Source: Alloyangia pacifica
GTDB lineage: Bacteria > Pseudomonadota > Alphaproteobacteria > Rhodobacterales > Rhodobacteraceae
NCBI RefSeq assembly: GCF_020524285.1
Contig: NZ_JAIVKX010000027.1
Coordinates: 1-55,827 of the forward strand
Direction: 5' to 3'
Length of the DNA stretch: 55,827 nucleotides
This document shows, piece after piece, positions 1-8,837 of the stretch; position 1 is the first letter of the stretch, and each line of letters begins with the position of its first letter. The notes under the pieces are model-generated. The model did not search any database, was not told the origin of the DNA, and was given only the letters and a program-made list of their open reading frames with translations. A program made the translations under genes and the position numbers.

Positions 1-428
1 TGGTGGCTGCCGATCAGCTTTTCTCTTTCCTGCAGACATCCGCCTCGACGGACGGCACATTCTTCTCGGTGATGACCGAGGGTCCCGCCGGGCAGCCGAT
101 CCCGTGGCACTACCACAAGCACCATACCGAGAACTTCTTCTGTCTCGAAGGCCGGATGACGCTGTGGGTCAACGGTCAGGAGCTGACCCTGCACCCCGGT
201 GACTTCTGCCAGGTGACGGCGGGCACCGTCCACAGCTATCGTCTGGACACGCCCTACACCAAGTTCTTCGGCTGGCTTGTCCCGGCGGTCTTCGAGCCCT
301 TCTTCCGCTACATTGGAGACCCGACGGATATCCACGTCTTCCCCGTCGAACTACCTGCATTCCGGTTCGACCGGGTCATGGCTCATATGGAAGAACTGGA
401 CCTGAATGTCCTGATGGTTCACGACTGA
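1..428 (+). CDS. Bicupin (quercetin 2,3-dioxygenase-like), C-terminal half, 5' truncated by window edge
   Basis: The frame is open from base 3 to the TGA at 426-428 and has no true start here; it reads straight in from the window edge. The 141 residues form one cupin barrel. Motif 1 gives putative metal ligands H36, H38 and E43 (WHYHKHHTE) and motif 2 (PGDFCQVTAGTVH) gives H77. This layout and the following FEPFF segment are typical of the second barrel of quercetinase-type bicupins, metal dioxygenases or isomerases of aromatic or flavonoid-like compounds. The GTG at position 3 could be a start, but the preceding half of the domain would be missing. The substrate cannot be inferred. A Tat-exported N-terminal cupin half of similar type lies at the other end of the window. 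Confidence 0.8.
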   Translation, partial: VAADQLFSFLQTSASTDGTFFSVMTEGPAGQPIPWHYHKHHTENFFCLEGRMTLWVNGQELTLHPGDFCQVTAGTVHSYRLDTPYTKFFGWLVPAVFEPFFRYIGDPTDIHVFPVELPAFRFDRVMAHMEELDLNVLMVHD

Positions 429-445
429 CCGCAAACACGGTACGG

Positions 446-475
446 AAGGGCCCGCCCGGGAGGCGAGCCCTTTTC
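446..475 (+). terminator. Rho-independent terminator after the cupin gene
   Basis: The hairpin has arms AGGGC-C-CGCC and GGCG-A-GCCCT (one internal mismatch) around a 5-nt loop and is followed by TTTT. It starts 18 bases after the cupin stop codon. Confidence 0.75.
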
Positions 476-906
476 CCTGCCGGGAACGGGCGCAGCCTGC
501 GTGGTGATCATCCTTATCGGACGCGCGCAAACGGGCCTCGCTTCACGCGCTGTATCGGCTTGGGCAATCATAGCGATATTGCGCTCGGAGGGGCCTTGCG
601 TCCGCGAGCAGGCCGCGGACTTTTCGGCCATTAGCTGCGGTGCAGCAACTTTCCCAAGCAAGGGCGAAATCCATACCGCTTCATTTGAAACTATCGTGTT
701 GGACGCGAGCGTTGAGTCCTTTGAAAGCCCGGAATGGCGGATGTCGATCGAGCACGAAGGATCACTTCTTGGGGCCTGTCCGCAAGACTCCAGATGTACT
801 GGCAGTGAAATAGACTATGCGCCCGCTCAAGGGCGTGAGCGCTCAAAGCGCCGATGACAAACGTCTCAGATTGCGTCGCCACAGGCGAACGAATACCATC
901 CGTAGC
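476..906. other. Intergenic region between the cupin gene and the ROK regulator
   Basis: No convincing gene is visible in this 430-base stretch. The open frames have no ribosome binding site, no recognisable domain and poor codon usage. It should contain the promoter of the ROK gene, but I see no clear -35/-10 pair and no copy of the palindrome found in front of the sugar operon. Confidence 0.5.
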
Positions 907-2115
907 ATGCGTTTTACCGATAAGAAGAAGATCGATCAGAAGACCGGCCGGGCGATAAACCGAAGGCTGATCCTGAACCTCATCAGGATGTCCGGGGGCC
1001 TCAGCAGGTCGGAACTGGCGGAGCGCACGGGCCTCAGCCCGGCGGCGGTTGGCCATGTGGTCGGTGATCTTCTTGACGAAGGGTACCTGATCACCGGCAC
1101 CTCGAGCCGCAATGGCAGCGGGCGCAAGCCGGTGCCGTTGATGCTGAACACCGAAGGGCATCTTGCCATCGGCGTGAAGGTCGGCCCGTCGCGGCTCGAC
1201 TGCATCCTTACCGATTTCGGGATAAACGTGATCGACCGAGAAAGCTCTACGCTCACCGATGTCAGTCCCGAAGCGGTCGTCTCGGTTGCCGCTGAGGCGG
1301 TGTCCAAGCTCACGACAAAGCATGGAGCCGGTCGCCCGATCCTTGGGGTCGGCCTGTCGGTGCCCGGGCGGATCGACCCGCACAGCGGCATGTGCATCCG
1401 CAGCCATCGGTTCGACTGGGACGAGGTTCCGATCGCCTCGATGCTCTCCGAAGCGCTGGAGCTACCGGTGTTCATCGAGGATGACACGCTGGCGTTCGGG
1501 CTCGCGCATCACATGTTCGGCTTCGGACAGGCGTGCCAGAACTTCGCGGCGCTCGCCGTGGGGGACGGTATCGGCTACGCGGTGATCTCCGACGCCAAGG
1601 TGCGGCGCGGGGCATTGGGAACGGCGGGAAAGGTGGGGCATGTGCTGCACGACCCGTCCGGCCCCATGTGCGAGTGCGGTCGAAGGGGCTGCTTGCAGGC
1701 CTGGTTTTCGGCCGCGTCGCTGGCGGCGCGCTGGGGTGAGACACATTCGGAGCCTCTCGCCGAAGCGCTCGAGGCCGGGGACAAAGCTGCTCTGAGCTTC
1801 GTGGCAGAGGCCGGGGACGCAATCGGGCGCCATCTCGCGGAGTGGTGTACGGTCACCGATCCCGAGCTCATCGTGCTGGGCGGCGAGGCGGTGGCGCTTG
1901 GCGCGGCCTTCATCCGGCCGATGGAAGCGGCGCTGGCGGAGAACTTCTACCGCGATACGCCGCCGCCGGTCTTCGTGGACGATAGCAGCTTCTACTGGAT
2001 GGCGGGGGCGGCTGCCGTCGTGGTGCAGCAGGTGTTCGACTTCGAAGCGGCGCCGGCCGCCGAACAGGCGGCCGACGACGAAAGCGGTCAGGCCCTGAGC
2101 ACGATGGCGCCGTAG
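907..2115 (+). CDS. ROK family transcriptional regulator
   Basis: This 402-residue protein has an N-terminal winged helix-turn-helix (about residues 15-70, with SRSELAERTGLSPAAV) followed by a sugar-kinase-like ROK domain. The ROK zinc motif CECGRRGC places C255, C257 and C262 as ligands. ATG at 907 was chosen because the helix-turn-helix begins normally from it; the open frame extends 30 codons upstream without family resemblance. ROK repressors usually bind a sugar or sugar phosphate and control the neighbouring catabolic operon. The gene converges on, and overlaps by 28 bases, the 3' end of the GH42 gene, so it is most likely the local regulator of the galactoside operon, acting at the palindrome at 8506-8517. 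The regulatory link is inferred from position. Confidence 0.92.
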   Translation: MRFTDKKKIDQKTGRAINRRLILNLIRMSGGLSRSELAERTGLSPAAVGHVVGDLLDEGYLITGTSSRNGSGRKPVPLMLNTEGHLAIGVKVGPSRLDCILTDFGINVIDRESSTLTDVSPEAVVSVAAEAVSKLTTKHGAGRPILGVGLSVPGRIDPHSGMCIRSHRFDWDEVPIASMLSEALELPVFIEDDTLAFGLAHHMFGFGQACQNFAALAVGDGIGYAVISDAKVRRGALGTAGKVGHVLHDPSGPMCECGRRGCLQAWFSAASLAARWGETHSEPLAEALEAGDKAALSFVAEAGDAIGRHLAEWCTVTDPELIVLGGEAVALGAAFIRPMEAALAENFYRDTPPPVFVDDSSFYWMAGAAAVVVQQVFDFEAAPAAEQAADDESGQALSTMAP

Positions 2116-4226
2116 CCCTCGATCCGCGCCTCCGTGCCTAGGGAAGCGCCCGTCAGCAGATCGATCTTTCCACCTTCGAGCGAGACCGTCACCGGACGTT
2201 CGGTGGTGTTGAGCACGAAGAGCATGCGCTTTCCATCCTCCTGCGTGCGCTCGGTCACTTCGATGCCCTCGGGCATGTCGGGCAGCAGCGGGGATATCCC
2301 GGCAGGTACGAAGAGCTGGTCGATCAATCGCTGTGCGAGATCCTCGGTCATGTAGGTTCCGAGGTAGTGGCCGCTGCCCTTGCCGAGCGCGCGCCGGGTC
2401 AGCACCGCCTCGCCTTCGAGCCAGCGGTCGGCCCAGGTGGCCAGCGCCTCGACATCGTCCTGCACGATGAGCTTCTCGTAGAGATGCGCTGCGGCGAAGG
2501 TCTCGTTGCCGAAGCGGATGCCGTAGCTGCGCGCGGTCGAGCAGGCCGGCAGCGGCGCGCCGCCGGGACCGAAGCCCATGGTCTTCTGCGGTGGCAGAAA
2601 GAGGCCGTCCTGTCCGGGGGCGATGACCCGCCCGAACTCTTCGACGCGCACACCGAGGAGATCACCAAGGCCCATTCCGGGGGCAAGCTCGCGCAGGATG
2701 TGGTTGTCGCGGGTGCGGGTGCCGGTCATCGCTGAGGCGATCAGCAGTCCGCCGCCCTCGACAAAGGCGCGGAGATTGTCGGTCCATTCCTGCTCCCACA
2801 TCAGCCAGTGCGGCACATAGAGCGCCTTGAGCCGCGAGAGGTCATCCTCGGGGTGGACGAAGCCGGCGGCGATGTTGCGCTTGTAGAGCGCACGGTGCAG
2901 CACCGTAGCGTCCTCGAGCGGCGAGGGCAGGCCCATCGGGTAGGTGCGGTAGGCCTCTTGGTTGTCGAAGTCCGAGCCGGCGATGCCGACGTCCATGCGC
3001 ACCGAGCTGCCCATCAGGTCGGACTTGATCGACCCGATGTCGGAGGCGAACTGCTTGGCCTCTGCATAACGGCGGCGCGGCTGGTCGTCGTGATCGAGCA
3101 CACCCATCCAGTAGATCTCGGCCCCGAAATGCGCGGGACGCCAGCGGAAGAACATCAGCCCGTCCGCGCCGCGCGCCACCGAGGTCAGCGCCATGCGGCG
3201 CATCTCGCCGGGCTCGGGCGTCATGGTCGAGAACAGGGGCTGCGAGCCGAAGCCCGAGGCCTGTTCGGGCACGATGAAGTTGCCGGTGAAGCCGCGACAG
3301 ATGTCGAGATGCAGGGCCTGGCTGTAGGCATGGCCGCCGTGACGGCGCATCTCGTCGTAGAGCATCGGGTAGATGTCGAAGCCGAGGAAGTCGAGATCGG
3401 TGCTGAACTCGCTGCGGAAGTCGATGTCCTCGAGTTGACCGAGATTGTGGAAGACAAACCAGTCGGGGTTGGTGGCGCGCAGAATCTCAACCTGGTCGCG
3501 CTGGAAAGCGGCCGTCGCATGGGCGAGGAAGCGGTGGTAGTCCTGCCGGTGCCCGGGCGAGATATGTCCCGGATTGTTCGGGTAGGGCAGCAGCACCTGG
3601 TCGAAGTTGTCATAGTGGGTGGCCCAGAAATCGCCGCCCCAGGCCCCGTTCAACTTGTCGATTGTGCCGTACCGCAGGTGGCACCACTTGCGGAACTCGA
3701 TTTCGCAGCTTGGCGAGAAGCTGATCGAGGTGGTGGTGTTGAGTTCGTTGTCGGTCTGCCAGCCGATGACATTGGGATTGTTGGCGTAGTGCTCGGCCAT
3801 GGCGCGGGTGATGCGGCGCGAATGGTCGCGCAGCACCGGCGAACTGGTGTCGCAATGCTGGCGCGAGCCGTGCGAGGCGGTGCGGCCGTTGGCGTCGATG
3901 CGGAGCATCTCGGGATGGGCCTGCGTCAGCCAGCGCGGCGGCGTGGCCGTCGGGGTGCAGAGGATGGTCTTGATCCCGTGTTTGGCCAACCCCTCGATGG
4001 CTCGGTCGAAGAGATCGAAGTCGAAGTGCCCCTGATAGGGCTCCCAGATATGCCAGGCGAACTCGCCCATGCGGACCGAGTTGAAACCAGCCTCTGCCAT
4101 GCGCTGCGCGTCGCGGTCCCAGTAGGTCTCGTCGACGTGCTCGGGGTAATGCGGCACGCCGATCAGGAACTCGTCGATGTTGAGCGGGCGCCAGGCGGAG
4201 AGCGGCGCGGGTGGGGTCTTTTTCAT
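2088..4226 (-). CDS. Beta-galactosidase, glycoside hydrolase family 42
   Basis: The 712-residue length is normal for GH42. The N-terminal TIM barrel begins with GVPHYPEH (residues 23-30). The acid/base Glu is E161 in QTDNEL, and the nucleophile Glu is E321 in VPEQASGFG. The C-terminal part matches the trimerisation and small beta domains of the family. No signal peptide is seen, so the enzyme should be cytoplasmic and cleave beta-galactosides (lactose, galactobiose or galactan fragments) taken up by the ABC transporter encoded just upstream. It is the last gene of the minus-strand operon, 27 bases after the ATPase gene, with GAAGG before its ATG. Confidence 0.95.
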   Translation of the reverse strand: MKKTPPAPLSAWRPLNIDEFLIGVPHYPEHVDETYWDRDAQRMAEAGFNSVRMGEFAWHIWEPYQGHFDFDLFDRAIEGLAKHGIKTILCTPTATPPRWLTQAHPEMLRIDANGRTASHGSRQHCDTSSPVLRDHSRRITRAMAEHYANNPNVIGWQTDNELNTTTSISFSPSCEIEFRKWCHLRYGTIDKLNGAWGGDFWATHYDNFDQVLLPYPNNPGHISPGHRQDYHRFLAHATAAFQRDQVEILRATNPDWFVFHNLGQLEDIDFRSEFSTDLDFLGFDIYPMLYDEMRRHGGHAYSQALHLDICRGFTGNFIVPEQASGFGSQPLFSTMTPEPGEMRRMALTSVARGADGLMFFRWRPAHFGAEIYWMGVLDHDDQPRRRYAEAKQFASDIGSIKSDLMGSSVRMDVGIAGSDFDNQEAYRTYPMGLPSPLEDATVLHRALYKRNIAAGFVHPEDDLSRLKALYVPHWLMWEQEWTDNLRAFVEGGGLLIASAMTGTRTRDNHILRELAPGMGLGDLLGVRVEEFGRVIAPGQDGLFLPPQKTMGFGPGGAPLPACSTARSYGIRFGNETFAAAHLYEKLIVQDDVEALATWADRWLEGEAVLTRRALGKGSGHYLGTYMTEDLAQRLIDQLFVPAGISPLLPDMPEGIEVTERTQEDGKRMLFVLNTTERPVTVSLEGGKIDLLTGASLGTEARIEGYGAIVLRA

Positions 4227-4253
4227 CGGTGGATTACCTTCGTGTTCGGGAGT

Positions 4254-5387
4254 TCACGTGCGGCTCTTCGGGGCCGAGACGGTGCGGCCATCGGAACGGA
4301 AGAGATAGGCGTAGGCGGGATCGAAGCCGAAGCGGATCGTGCTGCCGTCGGCGGGCGGCGCGCCCTCGTCGAGCAGCAGGGTTACGTTGTCGGTGCCGGT
4401 GTCCGAGCCGGTGGTGCGCAGCGCGCCGGCATCAGCGTAGAGCACCGTTTCGCGTCCCAGCTGTTCGGCCAGCCGGATCGTGGCCTCGGCGATGACGACC
4501 GTGCCTCCGGGGTTGGTCTTGAGGTGTTCGGGCCGAATGCCGAGCGTTACGGCGTCACCCACGGTCAGCCCGTGATCCGGTTGAAGCGCTGGGATGGTTA
4601 CGGGCGGTAGCCCTGGAACCTCGAGTGTTGCGCCGGCACCCAGCGCAATGACATGCCCCTCGACGAAGTTCATCCGCGGCGCACCGAGAAAGGAGGCGAC
4701 GAAATGGTTCACCGGGTTGCGGTAGAGTTCGAGCGGAGCGCCGACCTGCTCGATCCGCCCCGCGCGAAGCACGACGATGCGGTCGGCCATGGTCATCGCC
4801 TCGACCTGGTCGTGGGTGACGTAGATCATCGTCGCCCCGAGGCGCTTGTGCAGGGTCGCAAGTTCGACCCGCATCTGCGTGCGCAGGGCGGCATCGAGGT
4901 TCGACAGCGGCTCGTCGAAGAGAAAGACATGCGGCCGCCGGGTGATCGCCCGACCGATGGCTACGCGCTGCCGCTGACCGCCCGACAACTGCGCGGGCTT
5001 CTTGTCGAGGTAGTCGGTGATCCGCAGGATTTCGGCGGCTCGGCGAACCGCCTCGTCGATCTCGGCCTTGGGGCGCTTCATGATCTTCAGCCCGAAGCCC
5101 ATGTTCTCGGCCACGGTCATATGCGGGTAGAGCGCGTAGCTCTGGAACACCATCGCGATGCCCCGGTCGCCGGGCTCTTCGCGGGTCACGTCCCGCCCGG
5201 CGATCTCGATGCTGCCCGAGGAAATCTCCTCGAGCCCGGCGATGGATTTCAGCAGCGTGGACTTGCCGCAGCCCGAGGGGCCGACCATCACCACAAACTC
5301 GCCCGGCTCGATCGACAGCTCGATGTCCTTGAGCGCGTGGAAGCCCGCGTAGTGTTTCTGAACGGAGGTTAGTTTGACGTCTGACAT
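4254..5387 (-). CDS. Sugar ABC transporter ATP-binding protein (MalK/UgpC type)
   Basis: This is a complete 377-residue ABC ATPase. Walker A GPSGCGKST spans residues 36-44, the Q-loop is Q82, the signature LSGGQ is 134-138, Walker B VFLFDE is 154-159 and the H-loop His is H192. The region after about residue 235 is a TOBE/OB regulatory domain as in MalK, UgpC and MsmK. It energises uptake through the two permeases encoded immediately upstream, 9 bases away. Families of this type are sometimes shared between several sugar transporters, so exclusive use by this operon is not certain. Confidence 0.95.
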   Translation of the reverse strand: MSDVKLTSVQKHYAGFHALKDIELSIEPGEFVVMVGPSGCGKSTLLKSIAGLEEISSGSIEIAGRDVTREEPGDRGIAMVFQSYALYPHMTVAENMGFGLKIMKRPKAEIDEAVRRAAEILRITDYLDKKPAQLSGGQRQRVAIGRAITRRPHVFLFDEPLSNLDAALRTQMRVELATLHKRLGATMIYVTHDQVEAMTMADRIVVLRAGRIEQVGAPLELYRNPVNHFVASFLGAPRMNFVEGHVIALGAGATLEVPGLPPVTIPALQPDHGLTVGDAVTLGIRPEHLKTNPGGTVVIAEATIRLAEQLGRETVLYADAGALRTTGSDTGTDNVTLLLDEGAPPADGSTIRFGFDPAYAYLFRSDGRTVSAPKSRT

Positions 5388-5396
5388 TGGCAGTCC

Positions 5397-6248
5397 TCAG
5401 CCCTTCACCGCGCCCATGGTCAGGCCGGCGACGAAGTGGCGTTGCATCAGGAAGAACATCACCACCGGCGGGATGGCGACGAAGAGAGTGGCGGCGGAGA
5501 CAACGTTCCAGGACGAGACCCATTCGCCGCGCAGGTTGGCGAGCCCGGCGGTCACCGGCTTCACCGCGTCTGTCTGGGTGAGCACGATTGCCCAGAAGTA
5601 GTCGTTCCAGATGAAGGTGAAGAGCAGGATGGCCAGCGCGGCGAGCGCGGGTCGCACCAGCGGCACGACGATCTGGATCAGGATCTGCCAGGGGCTTGCG
5701 CCTTCGGCGCGCGCCGCCTGGAAGAGTTCATGCGGCAGGGCCGCGATGAAGTTTCGCATGAAAAGCGTCGCAAAGCCGGTCTGGAACGCGACGTGGAAGA
5801 TGATCAGGGCGCCGAAGGTGTCGTAGAGACCGAGCGAGACCATCAGGTCGCGCACCGGGATCATGAACACCTGCTGCGGCAGGAAGTTGCCCGCGATGAA
5901 CACCGAGAAGAGCAGCGTCGCGCCGGGGAAGCGGTGCCGGGACAGGACGTAGCCGGTCATCGTCGAGAGTACGAGCACCAGCACCGTCGAGGGGATGGTG
6001 ATGATCAGGCTGTTGACGAAGTAGTCCAGCATGTCGGTCTGAGTGAAGACCGCGGTGAGATTGCCCCAGAAGTTGATTTCGGTCGGCCAGCCCCAGTAGT
6101 TGCCCGCCATGACGTCCTCGAATGTCCGGAAGGCGGTGAGGATGATGGCGAAGACCGGCATCAGCCAAAGCAGCAGCACGGCCCAGACACCCGTGGCATA
6201 GAGCAGTCGCGACGCGGGGCGGGACTCGGGAATTTGGCGAGGGTACAT
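5397..6248 (-). CDS. Carbohydrate ABC transporter permease (MalG-like)
   Basis: The 283-residue inner-membrane protein has about six hydrophobic segments. The cytoplasmic EAA loop (AARAEGASPWQIL, about residues 178-200) docks on the ATPase. The ATG at 6248 overlaps the TGA of the preceding permease (TGATG), which indicates translational coupling; a GTG one codon earlier is possible but less attractive. It partners the MalF-like permease upstream to form the channel for the imported galactoside. Confidence 0.95.
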   Translation of the reverse strand: MYPRQIPESRPASRLLYATGVWAVLLLWLMPVFAIILTAFRTFEDVMAGNYWGWPTEINFWGNLTAVFTQTDMLDYFVNSLIITIPSTVLVLVLSTMTGYVLSRHRFPGATLLFSVFIAGNFLPQQVFMIPVRDLMVSLGLYDTFGALIIFHVAFQTGFATLFMRNFIAALPHELFQAARAEGASPWQILIQIVVPLVRPALAALAILLFTFIWNDYFWAIVLTQTDAVKPVTAGLANLRGEWVSSWNVVSAATLFVAIPPVVMFFLMQRHFVAGLTMGAVKG

Positions 6249-7129
6249 CACGCGCCCCTTTCGTCACGCAGAAGGCGGATCAGGTACCAGACGATGAACA
6301 CCATCATGATGGCAAAGAGCACCGTCGCCAGAGCCGCGCCGTAGCCGAAGCGGTAGGAAAACAGGCTCTCTTCGTACATCTGGTAGGCGAGGTTGGTGGA
6401 CGAGCCGAAGGGGCCGCCGCTGGTCATCACGGCGATGATGTCGAAGGAGCGCAGCGCCCCGATCATCGAGATCGCCACCGCGATGAAGGCGACCTGCCGC
6501 AACTGCGGGAGCACCACGTGGCGCAGCATCTGCCAGCCGCGCGCATTGTCGACGCGGCCCGCGCCGATGATTTCCTCGTCGAGGTTGTTGAGCCCGGCGA
6601 GGAACAGCACCATGCAGAAGGCGACCTGGGGCCAGAGCGCCGCGAAGACCACCGCAAGCGTCACCCATGTATCGCTCGACAGGACCGCCGGGGCGGTGCC
6701 GCCGAAGGCATCGAATATCAGCGCGAGCAGGCCATAGGTTGGGTCGTAGAACCACACGAAGATGACGCCGACGGTGACGGTCGAAAGCACCAGCGGCATG
6801 AAGAACAGCGACTTGGCCAGGCGCATCGAGCGGATCTTCTGGTTGACAAGCAGCGCAATGGCGAGCCCGAGCGGGGGCGCCAGCAGGAAGACTACCAGCC
6901 AGATGACATTATTGCGCAGCGATACCCAGAACTGCGGGTCTCCCCAGAGCTCGACGTAATTGGCGAGGCCAGCCCAGGCCATGTCGCCGAAGCCGTCCCA
7001 GACGTGCAGGGAAATCCAGAAGGTGCGCAGCGCCGAGAAGACGATGACGACGAGAAAGAGCAGCAGTCCCGGTGCGAGCAGCAGGGCCGGGGTCGCGCGG
7101 TGAAGCAGTTTCCGGCGATTGCGGAGCAT
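6248..7129 (-). CDS. Carbohydrate ABC transporter permease (MalF-like)
   Basis: This 293-residue protein has six predicted membrane segments and an EAA-type loop around residues 188-211 (GAGRVDNARGWQ). It is the first of the two permease genes. It is separated from the binding-protein gene by a 71-base gap holding a strong hairpin, and its stop overlaps the next permease start. Size and order (binding protein, MalF-like, MalG-like, ATPase, hydrolase) are standard for CUT1 sugar importers. Confidence 0.95.
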   Translation of the reverse strand: MLRNRRKLLHRATPALLLAPGLLLFLVVIVFSALRTFWISLHVWDGFGDMAWAGLANYVELWGDPQFWVSLRNNVIWLVVFLLAPPLGLAIALLVNQKIRSMRLAKSLFFMPLVLSTVTVGVIFVWFYDPTYGLLALIFDAFGGTAPAVLSSDTWVTLAVVFAALWPQVAFCMVLFLAGLNNLDEEIIGAGRVDNARGWQMLRHVVLPQLRQVAFIAVAISMIGALRSFDIIAVMTSGGPFGSSTNLAYQMYEESLFSYRFGYGAALATVLFAIMMVFIVWYLIRLLRDERGA

Positions 7130-7156
7130 TGTTCGGTCCGATTGGGAAAAGTTGTG

Positions 7157-7185
7157 GCGGACGGCAGGTGAGGGCTGCCGTCCGC
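7157..7185 (-). promoter_or_regulatory. Intercistronic hairpin between binding-protein and permease genes
   Basis: A perfect 11-bp stem (GCGGACGGCAG / CTGCCGTCCGC) encloses a 7-nt loop, 16 bases after the binding-protein stop. No long T-run follows directly. Such hairpins commonly stabilise the upstream mRNA or cause partial termination, giving an excess of binding protein over permease. That role is inferred. Confidence 0.7.
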
Positions 7186-7200
7186 GCGGGAGGGCGGCCG

Positions 7201-8451
7201 TCAGAGCGCGCCGTAGACGCGCGCGCGGGCCCGCTCGATGTCGGCCAGGATGCGCTCGGCCCTGTCGGGCCGCGCCATGAACTCTTGGAAGCCCTTGAGC
7301 CCGGCCTGCGCCACGTCCGGATTGGTGTCGCGGTCATAGTACTGCGAAGTGCCGTCGACGCCGACGAGACCCTTCTTCGACTCGGACATGATGTGATTGC
7401 CCGACACGTCGATGTCGGTGCGGGCGGGCAGGTTCCCGTCGGGCTCGAGATAGCTCCAGAGCGTGTCGGGCTGGTAGAAATAGGTCAGGAACTCGCGCGC
7501 CACCTCGGGGTTCTTTGCGCCCGCCGGGATGTGGATCGAGTCGACCGAGAAGTCCTCGTAGCGGCCCATGCCGGCATCGTAGGTGGGGAAGGGCGCGAAG
7601 CGCAGCTGCCCGCGATCCTCTTCAGGGAAGCCGTAGCTGATGAACCCGGCCAGATCCATCATCGCCGCCTTCTTCTGCGCCAGCGTCGCAGCAGCCTGTT
7701 CCCAGGCATAGGACGTCGCGTTCTCGAGGAAGAGACCCGCGTTCACCAGCTCGGTCCAGGGCTCCATGACCTTCATCAGGCTGGCGTCGGTATAGGCGAT
7801 GCGCCCGGCCATGAGATCCTTGTGGTGCTCGAGCCCGTTGATCCGCAGGTTCATGTGGTCGAACCAGCCCGCGGCGGGCCACATGTTCTTTGTGCCGATG
7901 GAGAAGGGTGTCATTCCCGCCGCCTTGGCGGTCTCGCCGAAGGTGAAGAAATCCTCTGCGGTCGCAGGCGGCGTCCAGCCGTTCTCGTCGAAGACGTCCT
8001 GCCGGTACCAAAGCCCCCAGAGCAGGCCGGCGGTCGGCAGGCCGTAGATGCGACCGTCGACGGTTGTCGCGCCCATTGCAGGCACCACGTCGGCCCAGCC
8101 GTTCTGCTCCACGAGATCGGTAATGTCGGAAAAGAGTCCGCGCTCGACGAAGCCCTGCATCCGCTCGCCAGAGAACCAGAAGTTGATGTCGGGCGGGCTG
8201 GCAACGAGGTAGTTGCGGATCGCCGTTTTGTGCGCTTCGTGGTCCATGTTGTTGACCGACACCTTGACGCCCGCCGAGGTGCCGAACTCCTTGGCAAGGG
8301 CCTCAAGCGCCGCGCGCTGGTCGGGGTTGCCACGGTTTGAAATGATCACAAGTTCGCGGGTTTGTGCGTAGAGCGGTGCGCCGAGGCAGGCGGTGCCGGC
8401 AGCTGCGGACGTCGCGAGAAAGCGACGCCGGTTGAGTCTGAGTCTGGTCAT
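7201..8451 (-). CDS. Sugar ABC transporter substrate-binding protein
   Basis: This 416-residue protein is a family 1/8 extracellular solute-binding protein. The N-terminus has a Tat-like signal (NRRRFLATSAAAG, residues 6-18) with likely cleavage after LYAQ near residue 29. ATG at 8451 was chosen over an in-frame start 54 codons upstream because it is preceded at the right distance by the strong ribosome site GGGAGGAG and followed by the signal peptide. It is the promoter-proximal gene and captures the substrate in the periplasm. The operon's GH42 enzyme suggests a beta-galactoside ligand, but specificity cannot be read from sequence. Confidence 0.94.
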   Translation of the reverse strand: MTRLRLNRRRFLATSAAAGTACLGAPLYAQTRELVIISNRGNPDQRAALEALAKEFGTSAGVKVSVNNMDHEAHKTAIRNYLVASPPDINFWFSGERMQGFVERGLFSDITDLVEQNGWADVVPAMGATTVDGRIYGLPTAGLLWGLWYRQDVFDENGWTPPATAEDFFTFGETAKAAGMTPFSIGTKNMWPAAGWFDHMNLRINGLEHHKDLMAGRIAYTDASLMKVMEPWTELVNAGLFLENATSYAWEQAAATLAQKKAAMMDLAGFISYGFPEEDRGQLRFAPFPTYDAGMGRYEDFSVDSIHIPAGAKNPEVAREFLTYFYQPDTLWSYLEPDGNLPARTDIDVSGNHIMSESKKGLVGVDGTSQYYDRDTNPDVAQAGLKGFQEFMARPDRAERILADIERARARVYGAL

Positions 8452-8476
8452 TGGTTCTCCTCCCAAGTCCTGTTGT

Positions 8477-8505
8477 AGCGTAGGCGGTGATGACGATCCT
8501 GTCAA
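8477..8505 (-). promoter_or_regulatory. Sigma70-type promoter of the galactoside operon
   Basis: On the minus strand TTGACA (8505-8500) is followed after exactly 17 bases by TACGCT (8482-8477). The -35 is a perfect consensus match. Transcription would begin near 8470, leaving a short leader before the GGGAGGAG ribosome site and the ATG at 8451. Confidence 0.65.
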
Positions 8506-8517
8506 AGTAAATTTACT
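8506..8517. promoter_or_regulatory. Candidate ROK operator, perfect 12-bp palindrome
   Basis: AGTAAATTTACT is a perfect AT-rich palindrome lying in otherwise GC-rich DNA. It abuts the -35 hexamer of the galactoside operon promoter. Many ROK regulators use AT-rich palindromes of this style. Assignment to the ROK gene at 907-2115 is inferred from position. Confidence 0.55.
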
Positions 8518-8837
8518 AAATAAAAAAATAGACGGATGGAGTTTATCGTGATGCGTTGCAAGGCTTCGGGCGGCGTTTCCACCTAACGCGACATGGCAGC
8601 ACAGGGTGGTCATCTAACCTGATCGGAATTCTCTATGCGGGACTGCATGGGTTACGCTTCGCCATGGAAACCTCCGGCAAGAATGGGCTCGAAGCGGACC
8701 TGCGGCGGCGCAGCGATCGCCGATGGGAGTTTCGATAAAACGGTGTTACAGTCGCGGCGCCGCTTGCCGCGTCACGGAGAAGGGACCAGCCGGAATAAAG
8801 CTGGCCCTGAGAATTGTCGCGCGCTGGGACGGAGATC
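8518..8837. other. Intergenic region between the galactoside operon promoter and the SDR gene
   Basis: I see no gene here. The first 20 bases are A/T-rich and belong to the operon promoter region. At 8781-8808 a 9-bp hairpin with one bulged A lies about 30 bases downstream of the SDR stop on the minus strand. It could be a weak terminator, although it lacks a T-run. Confidence 0.45.

Noticed and set aside
2808..4610. 600-codon open frame on the plus strand
   Set aside because: It lies antisense to the GH42 and ATPase genes, has no domain or ribosome site, and has the Arg/Gly/Val-rich composition of a shadow frame in GC-rich DNA.
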